Numbered from the stretch's first letter, positions 32,304 to 44,061 are shown. The stretch: DNA of 64,000 nucleotides from Arachnomyces sp. PD_36 (GCA_032988195.1 JANTQE010000015.1:682001-746000), one strand, 5' to 3'. A program made the numbers and translations. The notes: a model not told the origin generated them from the sequence alone.

Positions 32304-32837
32304 ATGTCCGCTAGCATCCCTGACCCGTCCACTGTCGCGAGTGGGGTGGCATCGAAGAATAACCATCTCGAGCTTGACCCAGGCGGGGTGTACATCGCAG
32401 TGTTCAGAATGGTGTCAGTCAAGAACTACCACTGGGCCCTCATTATCGCAACCCACGAAAGGACGGGCATGATGTACCACAACACCGATAGGGGGCAAGG
32501 ATTCTATTTCGAAGCACGCCTCCATACGCACCTCCTAAACTCGGACAACCTCTTGTCGCTCGTCAAAGTCTCGGAAATCACTTCCTACGACAGGGAATTC
32601 CATAAACATCTTGCGCAGAGGCTTAAATCGATCCCTACCAGCCAGCATAGATGCCGAACTTGGCTAAAAGAAGCCCTAATTCTTGCATCGCAGGAAGGGC
32701 TTATCGGCATTAACATGATGAGCAACACTTTCCAAATCCTTGAAGACGAAGCGATCGTCGCCGTCCAAGCGAGGACCGCCCTCCAGCAACAGGCCAGAGA
32801 GGCTAATATGGTCACCAGCGCAGTTTATGACGTGTGA
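32304..32837 (+). CDS. Small fungal protein of unknown function (HW…C..W type)
   Basis: A single exon of 177 aa with a good ATG context and an upstream TATA box. No signal peptide or membrane span is seen. The layout has a beta-like N-terminal half (GVYIAVFRMV, YHWALIIATHERTGMMYHN), then SLVKVSEI, then a helical C-terminus with CRTWLKEAL. I recognise this only as the style of an uncharacterised family expanded in filamentous fungi, in which a HW pair and a later C..W are recurrent. A role cannot be stated. It lies in the gene-poor accessory stretch beside repeats. Confidence 0.6.
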   Translation: MSASIPDPSTVASGVASKNNHLELDPGGVYIAVFRMVSVKNYHWALIIATHERTGMMYHNTDRGQGFYFEARLHTHLLNSDNLLSLVKVSEITSYDREFHKHLAQRLKSIPTSQHRCRTWLKEALILASQEGLIGINMMSNTFQILEDEAIVAVQARTALQQQAREANMVTSAVYDV

Positions 32838-33839
32838 GAAACAGTGGGGTACGCAATAATCTACCATTTCGTGCCTCCTGGTTTACTTGAATGTCATTAT
32901 AGGGGGACGCACTTTGCAGCTTTTTGTTTATCTCATTTGCGCATTTTGTTATTGGCCCTTTTTGTTTTTTGTCACCTATATCGCTCTTTTCAACGCTCTT
33001 TCCCATCTCGTGTTTAGTCCCATGTTTCACTACTAGTATTTCATTGTTTGTGGCTAGCTTGGAAAACCCCGTCTTAGCGGGTGGGCGTCTTGATAGGTGC
33101 CTGGAAGTCAATTCAACCGATTTTGTTTTTATTCTTAGTGCTTCGTTATATCAATGCCTACCAGCTCTATTCCCGGGAAGGAGATAAACCCCTAAAACCC
33201 TGAGAGTGGTGTTTACCTTGAGTACCTCCTTCTCTTTGACAGATAGTAAGAGTCCATGTTCAAATGTATGGCTGGACACCAATCCAGGCTGACAATGAAG
33301 TCTTAAGGAGTTCACCGTCGCTTACATGCAGTCGACAGTAATAATGTAATTATCCAAGTTTTGAGGTCTAGTGATAAGACCCCTTTTCACAAAAGCATGC
33401 GTCAGGTACCTAACTTCAATCCCTCTATTTGCATCTTTGTAGCCCGTAAATGTCAAGGGAAGAGTCAGTTCATCATGAGAAATTGAGACCTTTAACTCCC
33501 ACCGAGAGCATAATTCATTTCGTATTAAAACTGGTTCTCAGGCAGCATGTTGAGGAAGCCAGAAAGAACCCATGGGCATATGTGTTGGGTCACATGATGC
33601 CCAGATGCAGGTGCCCAGGCAACGGCAGACCCCTTCCACTGTCCAGACAGACCGTTCCTCAATAGCCGCCCGCAACCAAGCTGTCAAATCGAGAAAAAGT
33701 GCCGCAGTGCAATAACACATATCCTTTGCTGAATGCTCCTCGTTAATAAGTGACACACACACAACCCTCAGTTTCTGAAATAGTACCCAGCAATTTACCT
33801 ACCTACCTAGTACGAGGTACATAGCAGTCCTTGTCTATC
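32838..33839. other. Intergenic 1-kb stretch, no gene seen
   Basis: T-rich DNA with short ORFs only. A CTACCTACCTAG microrepeat lies near 33798, just before the next gene. No RNA gene or clear repeat was found. Confidence 0.45.
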
Positions 33840-35753
33840 ATGGAACGATGGGAGGGAGCATATATAACGGCTTCAGAGATCATAGAGTCGGCGCCGTTAT
33901 CTGCATTTGAGCAGCTTGCAATACGTGAATTTATGGTCCATGCTCAAATTCCCTGTGACGCCGGACAATATGTCCTCGACCGGATATCTAAGAACCCCGA
34001 TGACCCCGTCGAGGAAACACTTCGATCGGTTCGAGAAGACTTGAGGACTTTGGCGCTCAGAAGTATGCACATGTTCTTTCCGAAGCAACTCTCCCAGTCT
34101 TGGCTTATTTTATACTTACGATGGCTCTGGTAGTGAATCGCGAACACGGCGTGAACCCAGAAACCGATACTGCTCTTCGCCAGCGCGAGAATCAGCGCTG
34201 TTGCGTTACAGGTTGGCGTGAAGACGTCAAGCCCACGTACATTGTTTCTCCATCGATCTTGCAAGACCCTGACTTTCAGCCCGCGGTATGCAGACCAACC
34301 CGCTAGCCGACTAATACTCGAGAGTACCTTTTTGACCATCATTACGTTAGGGCTATTTACGTATTCTTTTGGAAGCCATCATATCCAGAGGTGGTGTTGA
34401 TGAACTATTTGCCTTGCTTGCTTCTCGCCGTACCGAGAAACAACTCCAAAATCTCTGGTTGATGGCTCCACGGCCAAGCAACGCCTTTCGCGGCGGCCAT
34501 ATAAAGATGACCAAGTCGCCGCACCTCGAAAGTAATGACGGTAAGGTGAGGAACCTCGGTGAAAGCGGTGGTGTAAGTAGTCCTCCCCATCCTCCCCACC
34601 CTAAGGTATTTTTAATGATACTAAGTAGTTACTTTACTTGCAGTGGGGTTTAGAACTGAATGGCCCTGAAGCTATCTCACTCGACCCTTTGGGCGGCCAT
34701 GAATCATTCTACAAACCCCCTTCGACAACAGACCCCGACAGTTACCCGCTACCAGCCCGGTTCTTACTGCAGACCCACGCAAAAATCTCGCTAAACCTTC
34801 ACCTCTTTGCTGTTGATAAATCAATACAAAAGGGGTGGCCTCCTGTGGACAAAGGTCAGGGACTGCGCTGCTATTTGTGTACTCTACTTGCTAACCTCTC
34901 CATAGAGCCGTACACGCTCGGTCGAATGCCGAGGTTTCTACTTCAAAGCATGTTGCATATCTTGCCTAGATTCCTCCGCATCCCTCTTTTCAAATTTATC
35001 GACAGACAGGTAGAATACTGGGATCCCGAGCAGAAGAACTCCGATGTCAAGCTTCTCCCGTTTGGTCTCGTTCTTAAAAAAGGTCGTGCACACACAGCTA
35101 ACGAGGCCAACGCGTTACTCATGGTGGAAAAACATACTTCGATAAATGCACCACGACTGATCGACTCCGTGATGGTAGATGAAACTTGGGGGTTTATCTT
35201 CATGACACGGATTTTTGGTGACAGGCTGGACCGTGTTTATTACCGGACAACTCACGAAGAGCTTAATCAGCTGGGGAAAGATCTCGCTAAATGGATTGCT
35301 GAGCTACGCCAGATTCCAAACGAATCCAAGTACCTTATCGCAAACACTTTGGGAAATGCAATCAGTGACCACCAGTTCGAACATGAGACTTGGGGTCCCT
35401 TCAACTCTGTCGGAGACTTCAATAACCACCTCGTTCGAAATGTCTTCAATCTTCAGCATAATATAAACAAACGACCACTCTCCATTCTGCAGGAAAGGAC
35501 GTATCAGGCCTGCTTCACCCATTCAGATCTACATATGACCAACATCTTCCTTCGACAGGGTCGCCTGCATGGACTTATCGATTTCGAGGACGCAGGTTTC
35601 AAGCCTGAATACTGGGAATTTACTCGAGCCCTGTGGCCTTATGGAGGCTCCAAGAGAGACTGTTACATATACCGTACTGCCTTCGAAGGTAAATACGACG
35701 ATGAGTGGGATGCGGAAGCGTTCATTTTGTCGAATTCACCGATGTTCCTCTGA
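33840..35753 (+). CDS. HNH_2-like domain fused to an APH-type kinase domain
   Basis: Five exons, 33840-34062, 34134-34285, 34351-34572, 34644-34854 and 34906-35753, give about 551 aa. The last intron (34855-34905) has a TGCTAAC branch site but is a multiple of three, so retention would add 17 residues. The N-terminal ~200 residues show an HNH_2-like order: LRQRENQRCCVTGW, PTYIVSPSI, then LFALLASRRTEK and NLWLMAPRPSNAFRGGHIKM. The His residues that would be catalytic in active HNH_2 nucleases are absent at both places. The C-terminal half is an aminoglycoside-phosphotransferase-like kinase fold: LPFGLVLKKG, then FTHSDLHMTNIFL (HxDxxxxN intact) and GLIDFEDAGFKPEYWEF. Two adjacent genes, the second starting at MPRFLLQSM (34927), cannot be excluded. 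A 3' fragment is duplicated at 30376-30461. Confidence 0.68.
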
Positions 35754-36385
35754 TCAGCGTGCTGACTTCCATCGTCGGCTTCCACCCTCGACCCCTCTTC
35801 TATACACGCCAAGACTATACCCCGTTTTACTGACCGGTGGTAGAGATCTCACCCCCTACGGGCAATAATATCTATTAATGAGAATGTGAATTGTAAGGCG
35901 TTTTGGTTCTAGCATTCAGGGGAGAATTTTGGAAATATAGCAGACCCCTTGATAGCAACATATTCAAGCTTAGATAATTTAGAAATTGGTATGATTATTT
36001 CACCAGTCTTTGTGTACTTATATTATAATGGAAAGACACCCATGGGTACTGAGTTGACGATGGGTGATGTACGTTAAAATTGCAGGGGTGGAAGCCGCCG
36101 AGCTCTCCAGATATATATTTCTACTCGGAAAATTACACCCGTTGAATGCACCACTTAAGTTTCACTGGTAGCCGTGCTATCTAAGAAGGGAGTATTTACC
36201 AACGGTATATATTCAAGCTATCAATTATATCCAATGAAAAAGGAGATAAGAAATTATCGAGGTATCACATCCAAATCAAACCAACCAGCCGAAACCCACC
36301 TACTCCCAAAAAAACAAAGAAAAATGCGTACGTATAACAAGTAACTACCTTCAATTCATCAAAATTCATCACCATCACCACTCAC
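35754..36385. other. Convergent 3' intergenic region, AT-rich
   Basis: This lies between the kinase-fusion gene and the permease gene. It is AT-rich with no accepted ORF. Confidence 0.5.
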
Positions 36386-38083
36386 TCACTCCACCAAAAC
36401 CATAACCTTCTTCCACCACCTATCCCTAACCCTCCGCGGCCTATCCGCCGCCTCAACCTCCACCAGCCCCGTATGCAAATCAATATCCCTAAGATCCCAC
36501 GCCCACGGATCCCCCCTAAAAAGCAACCTATGCCCAAAATACAGCGCCAGAAACACCGGGATCCCCACATACGCCGTGAAGAAGCGGCTTACGGACCACT
36601 GGCCGGGTAAGAAGACGTGGAACCCGTTTATGAGGAGGAGGAATGTCGCGCCGCAGAGGGCGACGTATGTGCCCCAGGGTTGGACGATGGATTTGTAGGG
36701 CCGGTTTACGCCTTGGATGTCTGTGGCTTTGCGGAAGCGGAGGTAGATTATGCAGCAGCAGATCCAGCTTGTTAGGCCGGAGGTGTTTGTCAAGTGGACG
36801 AACCAGTTGAAGACTACGGAGCGGGAGTTTGCGGCGGAGAGGTAGGTTAGGGGTGCGAAGATGGAGCTTACGGCGACAGCGACGTAGGGGAGGCCGTAGC
36901 GGTTGCAGGATTTGAAGACGCTTGGGGCGTTGCCGGAGACGGCGAGGGAGTAGAGGGTTCGCGAGGACATGTAGACGAATGTGTTTCCGGAGGACCAGGC
37001 GGAGGTGAGGATTACGGCGTTGACGATGGAGTCTAGGATTGGGATTCCGGCGTGTTTGATGCCCGCTACGAAGGGGGAGGAGCCGGCGCCTGCGCCGCCG
37101 GAGGTGAGGTTTTGGTTGGAGGAGGGGCAGATTACGGTTATGGAGAGGACGCCGAGGATGTAGAAGAAGATGAGGCGGAAGAAGAAGCGGCGCGAGGCGC
37201 GGGGGACGTTGTAGCGGGGGGATTCCATTTCGCCGGCGGAGACGACGACGAGTTCGGGGACGAAGATGAAGGCGAAGGCGGAGAGGATGAGGGTTTGGAG
37301 GAGGGCGATTATGCGGCCTACGTCGCCTTCGTAGGGGGGGCTGGTCTTGGTGGCGCCGGGGTCCATCCAGTAGTGGAAGCCTAGGCGTCGGCGGTCTGGG
37401 CCGCCGCCCCAGAAGAGGATGAAGGAGAGGAAGAGGAGGCCGACGAGGGTGATGACTTTGAGGCTGCAGAACCAGAATTCCGACTCTCCGTACCATCGGA
37501 CGGGGAGGCAATTGAGCCCGATGATGACGACGAGCATGATAGTGATCCAGACAGCGATGTGCACCTCTGGGTTCCAGTATCCGATGACGAGCGCGGCAGC
37601 AGTGATTTCATTCGGCACAAGCATGCCCATCGCATACCAGTACAGCCATCCCAGCGCAAACCCCATACTCCTAGAAACATACCGGAACCCATAGTAACTC
37701 ATCGACCCGCCATGAATAGGCAAGTACGTCGCAATCTCCGCGATCGCGGTAACAATGCAATACACCATCGACGCCATAAACACATAGCACCCGAACAAAA
37801 ACGCCGGACCACCAGTCGCAAGCGCCTGCCCCGTACTAACAAACAGCCCGGTGCCTATGGAGCCTCCAAGCGCCATCATCTGCACATGCCGCGACTTGAG
37901 CCCACGCTTCGTCTGCGCGTAGCGTTCATCGAGAAGGTCGTCTTCTACCAGTTTTCGCACCTCCGCGCGCTTGTCACTCATGCCGAACTTGTCGGTTGGG
38001 CTGCGACCGGTGCTGATCGAGTGGCCCGCTTCGTGGTCGAAGTCCGTTGGACCGCGGAAGGAATGGTGGAACGGAGGGGCCAT
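36386..38083 (-). CDS. Amino-acid permease (YAT/APC family)
   Basis: A single exon of 565 aa. The cytoplasmic N-terminus is followed by the signature KRGLKSRHVQMMALGGSIGT and about twelve hydrophobic spans. The conserved FVPELVVVSAGEMESPRYNVPRA after span 6 is typical of fungal amino-acid permeases, and TSAWSSGNTFVYMSSRTLYSLA follows. The proton-coupled plasma-membrane permease family is clear but the substrate is not. The C-terminal tail is short (HTGLVEVEAADRP…). There is no intron, which is less common for this family in these fungi. An Arg/Pro-rich shadow ORF overlaps in another frame and is not real. Confidence 0.92.
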   Translation of the reverse strand: MAPPFHHSFRGPTDFDHEAGHSISTGRSPTDKFGMSDKRAEVRKLVEDDLLDERYAQTKRGLKSRHVQMMALGGSIGTGLFVSTGQALATGGPAFLFGCYVFMASMVYCIVTAIAEIATYLPIHGGSMSYYGFRYVSRSMGFALGWLYWYAMGMLVPNEITAAALVIGYWNPEVHIAVWITIMLVVIIGLNCLPVRWYGESEFWFCSLKVITLVGLLFLSFILFWGGGPDRRRLGFHYWMDPGATKTSPPYEGDVGRIIALLQTLILSAFAFIFVPELVVVSAGEMESPRYNVPRASRRFFFRLIFFYILGVLSITVICPSSNQNLTSGGAGAGSSPFVAGIKHAGIPILDSIVNAVILTSAWSSGNTFVYMSSRTLYSLAVSGNAPSVFKSCNRYGLPYVAVAVSSIFAPLTYLSAANSRSVVFNWFVHLTNTSGLTSWICCCIIYLRFRKATDIQGVNRPYKSIVQPWGTYVALCGATFLLLINGFHVFLPGQWSVSRFFTAYVGIPVFLALYFGHRLLFRGDPWAWDLRDIDLHTGLVEVEAADRPRRVRDRWWKKVMVLVE

Positions 38084-39428
38084 GTTGACGACGCTCCGGA
38101 GAGGGAATTTGGAGACAAAACGGCGGTGGTGAGTTGGTGAGTGAAGGAGAATGAGACAGGAAAGGAAAAGGAAAGAGAAGACGAAGAACGAGATGATGAA
38201 CAGACGAAAGAAAGAAGAGCAAGCGTACGTCAGTCAGGTCGTGCCCTCTCCAACGACTCCCGCTTCCACAGTTCGTGTGGAGGAGGGTCCTGTCAAGTTC
38301 ACCCGCCCTTCTGGTAGGTCAAGGACCTGCGGGTGTCTCCATCATGTAAAAAAGAAATAAGCGTCAATCCCGGTGTCCCGCGCATTGACGGAAGGGAAAA
38401 AATAGACACGACTCCAATTGGTTTCGTGATCAGGGTGAGAAGGGCTCAACCCGTATCGTGACATAATAGTGTCTCTCTGTGGAGGCTTGATTTTGCAGTA
38501 AGGGGTGGATGTGGCGGGCGGCCATCGCGAGTCGCAGCTGCGCGATTAAGCATTGAAAGAGATGTGGCTGTCCCTCATCTCAGCGATGTGGTGAATGTGG
38601 ATGTGAGATGTGGAATCTCATCCACAGCAGCATCGCACAGCAGCCTCGCGCACAATGCATCAACCCATTAAAAAGGGTTCATCAAGCACAGGTCACTCCA
38701 TACCTCCACCCATCCGTCGTTATATGGGGAAAAGACGGGGAAGCCCCCAGAGTCGCAACATAGACTTCACCGGCTCATCGGTTTAAAATCACACACCCAA
38801 CGATCACTCGTATATTTGAGGGATATTCCTCCAGAGCCGGAACGTCATGACTTCAACACGAAAAAGGATTGTGAATGCGGGAAGAAAGTCGACGGATTCG
38901 GTTTGGATTTGCAGGTAATATTTGAGGCATTTTCTTTCCATGGCCCATTCTTCTTTCTCTTCTGCAGATGTTGATCCATTCCAATCAGCTGGTGAAAGGT
39001 ATTCGGAATGTGTTGGACTTTGTGATCGGGCGGCAGATGCATAATGTATGTACATTATCCTCGACGTAGACCGATTATAGAAGAATGCATTTCTTCGCCT
39101 TCGACTGTGGCATTCCATCAGGCACGGATGACTGCATTAGCACTATATACACTGCGCCGCTGGCTTTTCTGGATGCAAGAATTGAATTGGAAAGCGGCGA
39201 CGATGCCTCGTATCAGGGCTGATAGTGTCACGTGACTATATTAGAGATGATGACTAAGAAAGCGGAAATAGGATTAACTTATCCACCGTAATAATCACAT
39301 GACCTCAAATTGATCCTTATCGATCTTCTATCTCAGTGCGCGGAGACAAAAAAAAAGTTGATAGCTTCATCACTGCCATCCACCTTAACCTCTCCTTAAT
39401 ATACAATACTGGGAAGCACCCTGTGACA
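38084..39428. promoter_or_regulatory. Divergent 1.3-kb region between permease and FCF1
   Basis: Probably the promoters of both genes. A CATCTCAGCGATGTGGTGAA/GATGTGAGATG-rich patch near 38570-38630 contains several ATGTGGT/GATGTG repeats. TCACGTGA occurs near 39230. ORFs at 38804-39118 are unsupported. Confidence 0.4.
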
Positions 39429-40285
39429 ATGGGTGTCCAGAAGAAGACGCGCAAGTTTGCGCAGGTACGTGACTCCCCAGTTCTCTTCTCTTCGCAATTG
39501 ATCAAGAAGCCTACGGAGTACGGAGTACTGAAGCTAACCTTTGTGATGTGTGTGGTGCAGGTAAAACGAGCCATCAGCGCAAGAGATAGTCGATTGTACG
39601 TTCACCCCGACTTCCTATTCCCAGCTTTAAAACTGTAAGAGAATGTCCCATGCTAACATATATGCGCCCGCCCTATCCAGAAAACAAAACCAACAAAAAC
39701 ACGACCCCAAAAACCCGCTGAATCAAAAAAAGAAGGATGACATCGTCCGCGAAATGTACGCCCCAACCCAAACCCCAACCCAAGTAACCCACACACACAC
39801 ATATATATATCACCTAACTAACATCTTCCAGCCCCCAAGCCCCCACCTCCATGTTCTTCACCTACAACACCTCCCTCTCCCCCCCCTACCAAATCCTCCT
39901 CGACACAAACTTCCTCTCCCACACAATCCAGCACAAACTCGACCTCCTCCCCAGCATGATGGACTGCCTCTACGCCTCCTGCAACCCCATAATAACATCC
40001 TGCGTCCTCTCGGAACTCGAGAAACTCGGTCCGAAGTATCGGCTCGCGCTGCGGATCGCGAAAGATGAACGGTTTGAGAGGGTGAAGTGTGATCATGCAG
40101 GGAAGGGGGGCGGGTATGCGGATGATTGTTTGGTGGATAGGGTGGTTAAGGATAGGATTTATATTGTTGCGACTAATGATCGGGATTTGAAGAGGAGGAT
40201 TAGGAAGGTTCCTGGTGTGCCGATTATGAGTGTGGCGAGGGGGAAGTATGTTATTGAGAGGTTGCCGGATGCGCCTGAGAAGTAG
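39429..40285 (+). CDS. FCF1: FCF1/UTP24 PIN-domain nuclease
   Basis: Exons 39429-39464, 39561-39595, 39681-39755 and 39832-40285 give 199 aa. The first three exons are only 36, 35 and 75 nt and are lysine-rich: MGVQKKTRKFAQVKRAISAR and KKKDDIVREIPQAPTSMFF. The PIN domain follows with its acidic residues: ILLDTNFL, LSELEKLG, GYADDCLVDRV and ATNDRDLKRRIRK. The end is KYVIERLPDAPEK. FCF1/Utp24 is the endonuclease of the small-subunit processome in the nucleolus that cuts pre-rRNA at A1/A2. Length, basic head and PIN order are fully consistent. It converges with the MFS gene, 169 bp apart. Confidence 0.95.
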
Positions 40286-40454
40286 AGGGGGGGGGGAGGT
40301 TGTTGAGTGGGCACTACTTTTGCTTTTGTTTGGAGTATTAGGCGCTGTGGGTGGGGTGTTATGATTGTTATGATGTTAGATAAAATGGATGGTTTTTGTT
40401 TGTTTGGGATAGGGGTATATTCGTGTCATAATATACAGGAATTGCTATGGTCTA

Positions 40455-42062
40455 TCAAGTCTTCTCCTTCTCCTCCCCACTCCCACTCTCCACCACCCCA
40501 TCACTACCATCCACCCTACCTTCCACCCTCGCATCATCCCTCCTCTCCAACCACACCGCAACCCCCACACTCCCCAGCAGTGCAACCCCCATACAAACCA
40601 TCGCTATACTCCCACTCCTCCACTCGGGCACCTGCATCGTATTATAAAACAAAATGGACCAAAACATGAACACCGCAATACTCCCCGTCTGCATAGCCGC
40701 CAACACAACCCCCCTCTTCGGATCATCCGCATAGCACCGATCATTCGCCCAGGCCAGAAACACCGTCTGGCCCGCGTATTGGAAGCCATTGAGGAAAAGG
40801 GCCACGAGTTGTGCGGTGAAGGAAGGGGGGGAGAGCATGATTGAGCCGGAGATTATGGCTGTTAGGGAGAGGAGGATTCCGACGTGCCAGCGAGATTTGG
40901 TTAGGTCGGAGTACCAGCCCAGCGCGAGGGTGGCGACGATGCCGACGGCCCATGTGCCGGTGGGGATGTAATTGATTTCTTCGACGGTGTATGTCCCCTT
41001 CCATTTTAGGAGGAGGGACATGATCGCGTTTGTGGAGTACATTTCTGTATTGGAGCCGAAGATCCACATGGGGACGAAGATGTAGAGTTCCCAGGAGCAG
41101 AGGACGCGGCGGAGGAGGGAGGCGTCGAGGGAGGTGCCGCGTTGGTTTTTGACGGGGGGGAGGCGGGTTATTGCCAGTTGTTTTTCGGCGGGGGAGAGGT
41201 AGCGGGCTTGGGAAGAGGAGGGGACGTCGGGGAAGCCGAAGAAGCTGAGCCAAGTCGTTAGTGGGGCGTGCGTTGGGAGTGAGGGAGGGTAAACCTACCC
41301 ATATATGGCTACTGGGAGGGTGATGAGGAAGTCGATAACGAACAACCACCTCCACCCCGCAAAGCCATGCCTCCCATCCAGCGTACTATGAATGCCACCC
41401 TGCAGGAAGCCAGAAAAGAAAGACCCAGCCAATCCACTACTCGTAAAGATAGCAGTCCTCTTCCCCAGTTCTTCCCGCTTATACCAACTTCCTAGTATAT
41501 ACTGCACGCCCACGAAGGTTGAGGCTTCAGCGACAGCTTGGAAGAAGCGGATGACCATGACCTGCTGGGGGTTGTTTACGAAGGCGGTGCCGAGGGTGAA
41601 GAGGCCCCAGACGAGCATCATGGCGGGGAAGTAGATGCGCGGAGGGACTTTTTGGAGGGCGAGGTTTGTGGGGATTTGGCCGAAGACGTAGCCTCCGTAG
41701 AATACTGCAGATGAGGGGTTAGGAGGGTAGATTGATGGATGGGTGGGAGGGGGGTGTACTGGTGTTTATCTCGTTCAATTCCTTGTCGTACATGCCTAGA
41801 TCTTCTTTCATGCCTGAGACGTAGGCATTGTTGATGTTCTGTAGTTATCAGTACTGTAGCTCTCCTCTACATGATATCAACATACCGCACGATCAAGACT
41901 ACCATGGTTAGCACTATCCTCCCAATTGGGTTGGCAAAGGACCTACTAATTAACCCAATACATCAGACAGCAGAAGCTCAGGATGAACCAGTCGAGCTTG
42001 AGGACGAGTCTCCGCTCCTCCTTGGAGTCGGGCATGGAGAAGAGTTTCGCATGGAGGCCCAT
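40455..42062 (-). CDS. MFS transporter, DAL5/pantothenate-allantoate family
   Basis: Exons 42062-41947, 41886-41898 (a 13-nt microexon), 41838-41760, 41704-41299 and 41244-40455 give 467 aa. Introns are 47-55 nt. The microexon supplies the conserved LDRAN: WVNY-LDRA-NINNAYVSGMKEDLG. Then IFYGGYVFGQIPTNLALQKV, MVIRFFQAVAEASTFVGVQY, a central loop, and MWIFGSNTEMYSTNAIMSL. This is the anion:cation symporter (DAL5-like) subfamily, which includes the Fen2/Liz1 pantothenate and allantoate carriers. It should sit in the plasma membrane, with substrate unproven. The C-terminal tail is acidic (EGRVDGSDGVVESGSGEEKEKT). Confidence 0.9.
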
Positions 42063-44061
42063 GATGGTTACTCGTGGTATCTACGGTTGATGGGATGAAA
42101 GAGAAGGGAAAGGGAAGAAAGAGATGAAGGGGGATAACCCCCTTCGCAAGTAGAGGGTAGGTTTATAGTTACCCTCGGGACGAGATAGAGTGAGGGGAAG
42201 GAAGGTTTGAGGGGATGAAGCGGGAGGGAGGAGAGGAGTACGAGAATAGGGTTGACCGTTGGTCGCGTATTAGAGGTTAAGCGATGAGATAGATGAAAGA
42301 TGGAGATAAGATGGAGGTCAATGACCATCACCGTGATGGTGGATAGAGGTTCATGTTGCTGGTGGTGATGTTAGTTGGGGAAAGAGGTGATGGTGATGGA
42401 GGTTTCCCCGCATTTTGTTTGTGTTCCGAGGGAAGGTTAGTCAGGTACAGATGAAGATGAAGGTTTACTACGAGGTCAATTGATCTCAATTGAGATCAAT
42501 TGAAGTTGGAGTCAAGTATCTACATGATAGATGTATAGAGGCGACGACGAGGTCGATGAGAGTAATAGTAATGTAAGAGCGACTTCTTCTTCTCCGCTAG
42601 GTATCCCGACAGATTCACGTGAGAGAGATGACTACGCCGGGAGAGAGAAGTGACAGTTACCGAGACAAAGGAAGCGAACCCTGTTAGTCATTGGAAGGGA
42701 ACCCGGCAGAGTGTTTGAGCGGATGCGGTGGAACGTGGAACCGGGTAAAGTTGGAGTGTGACGGTTCCTTGTAAGTTGTTGCATCACACAAATACATATA
42801 CATACTTACAGTAGTAGAGAGGACAGAAGTACAAGTAGATGAATGTGCTTGTCGGTGGAAGAAGAAAGATGTCAGTATGATGTATCTTCTGTCGGTGTGA
42901 AGAGATAAAAGATGACTAAGAGCTCAGGCCAACAGTTGGTGAGAGAGTGGGTCAAGTAAGACCTGGCCAGTAAGAAGAGAGAGGGGAACGGGTGATCGGA
43001 TGTGTGATGAGTAAGCGGATCGTTAAAGGGAGAGGGTGAGATGATGATAGACAGAGTGAGAAAGGAGTGACAAGGAGAGGAGTGATCGTAAAGGAGTGAT
43101 CGGGTAAAGAGAAAGAAAGAATGCATCGGGAATGTCGAGTGTGCAATGTGCATAGAGTATCGAGAATGGCAGAACGCCTCTCGATAGTGCGCTGTCGTGT
43201 CTCAGTTGTATGTGGTGGGATGTGGTTGTCAGTGCGTTGTGGCTGCGTTGCTTAATCTTATTCCCCTTTTCTCGCGGTGCATGAAAGTAACCTGTCAGAC
43301 AAGGCTGAGCAGAGAAGTCATGTAATGTATCTCTGGAGTAAAGTAGTATGTAAAGTCGTACTTGGGGTACTTGTAGGGTACTGATGCCTGTCTCCATTAC
43401 ATCGTCTATTAATAACGACTGGGGGATCCACCGGTGATTGGCGTGGTCGAGTCATGTATCATGTGACTGGGATAGATGAGATGGAAGAGAAGGACTCGAC
43501 AGAGATGATAGAGAGACTGTGGTAGAGACAGTGGTAAAGCAATGGTAGAGAAAGATAGAGACCAACAGTCAACGGTTCATCAGTCGACATGAAACAAAAG
43601 AAAGATGGATCTCCGGTTGAAGTGGAGGGAAGTGGAGGAAACAGTGGAAACAGTGGACAGCCTGTGGTGGAGGAACGTAAGAGCAACAGAGAGACTAACC
43701 ACGACTAGTGCAGCGCTTACTCTTTGGTTCAGGAGAAACAGCGACAGTTCAGTGGATGGAAAGTCTCTCTTGTCTTTTCTTTGGCCTGTTCCCTCTTCTC
43801 ATCTCTTTCTTGTTTCCTTCGCTCTTTCTCTTGCTTCTTCCTTCCTCTCTTCATCCTGTCTGTCGCTCCTTCAGTCGCTCTTTCTTCTTCCTCTTCATCA
43901 GGGAAGGCACAACTCACTCTCTCACTGCATGGAATGTTAAGATAGTTCTTTCTTTCTTTCATTCCACTTACACTCGCTTGTTTCTTTCTTCTCTTCTTCT
44001 ACGCCTGCTTGGCTTTCTCACCACTTGTATCTATACTCACCACTACACCCGTACATACAAG
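42063..44061. promoter_or_regulatory. 2-kb divergent region between MFS transporter and tyrosinase genes
   Basis: Purine-rich tracts (42100-42400, 43440-43700) switch to a pyrimidine-rich leader (43760-44030) just before the tyrosinase start. A perfect 28-bp palindrome lies at 42476-42503. No gene is accepted here. The long regulatory-size spacer is unusual for the window. Confidence 0.45.
42476..42503. repeat. Perfect 28-bp palindrome
   Basis: TCAATTGATCTCAA continues as its own reverse complement with no spacer. It could form a cruciform or be a dimeric protein-binding site. Confidence 0.9.

Noticed and set aside
36528..37511. 327-codon minus-strand ORF rich in Arg and Pro
   Set aside because: It overlaps the permease gene in another frame, has no motif, and its composition is a by-product of GC-rich membrane-protein codons.
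43708..44061. In-frame upstream extension of the tyrosinase ORF
   Set aside because: It translates a pyrimidine-rich leader into low-complexity Phe/Leu/Ser sequence. The signal peptide at 44062 is a better start.
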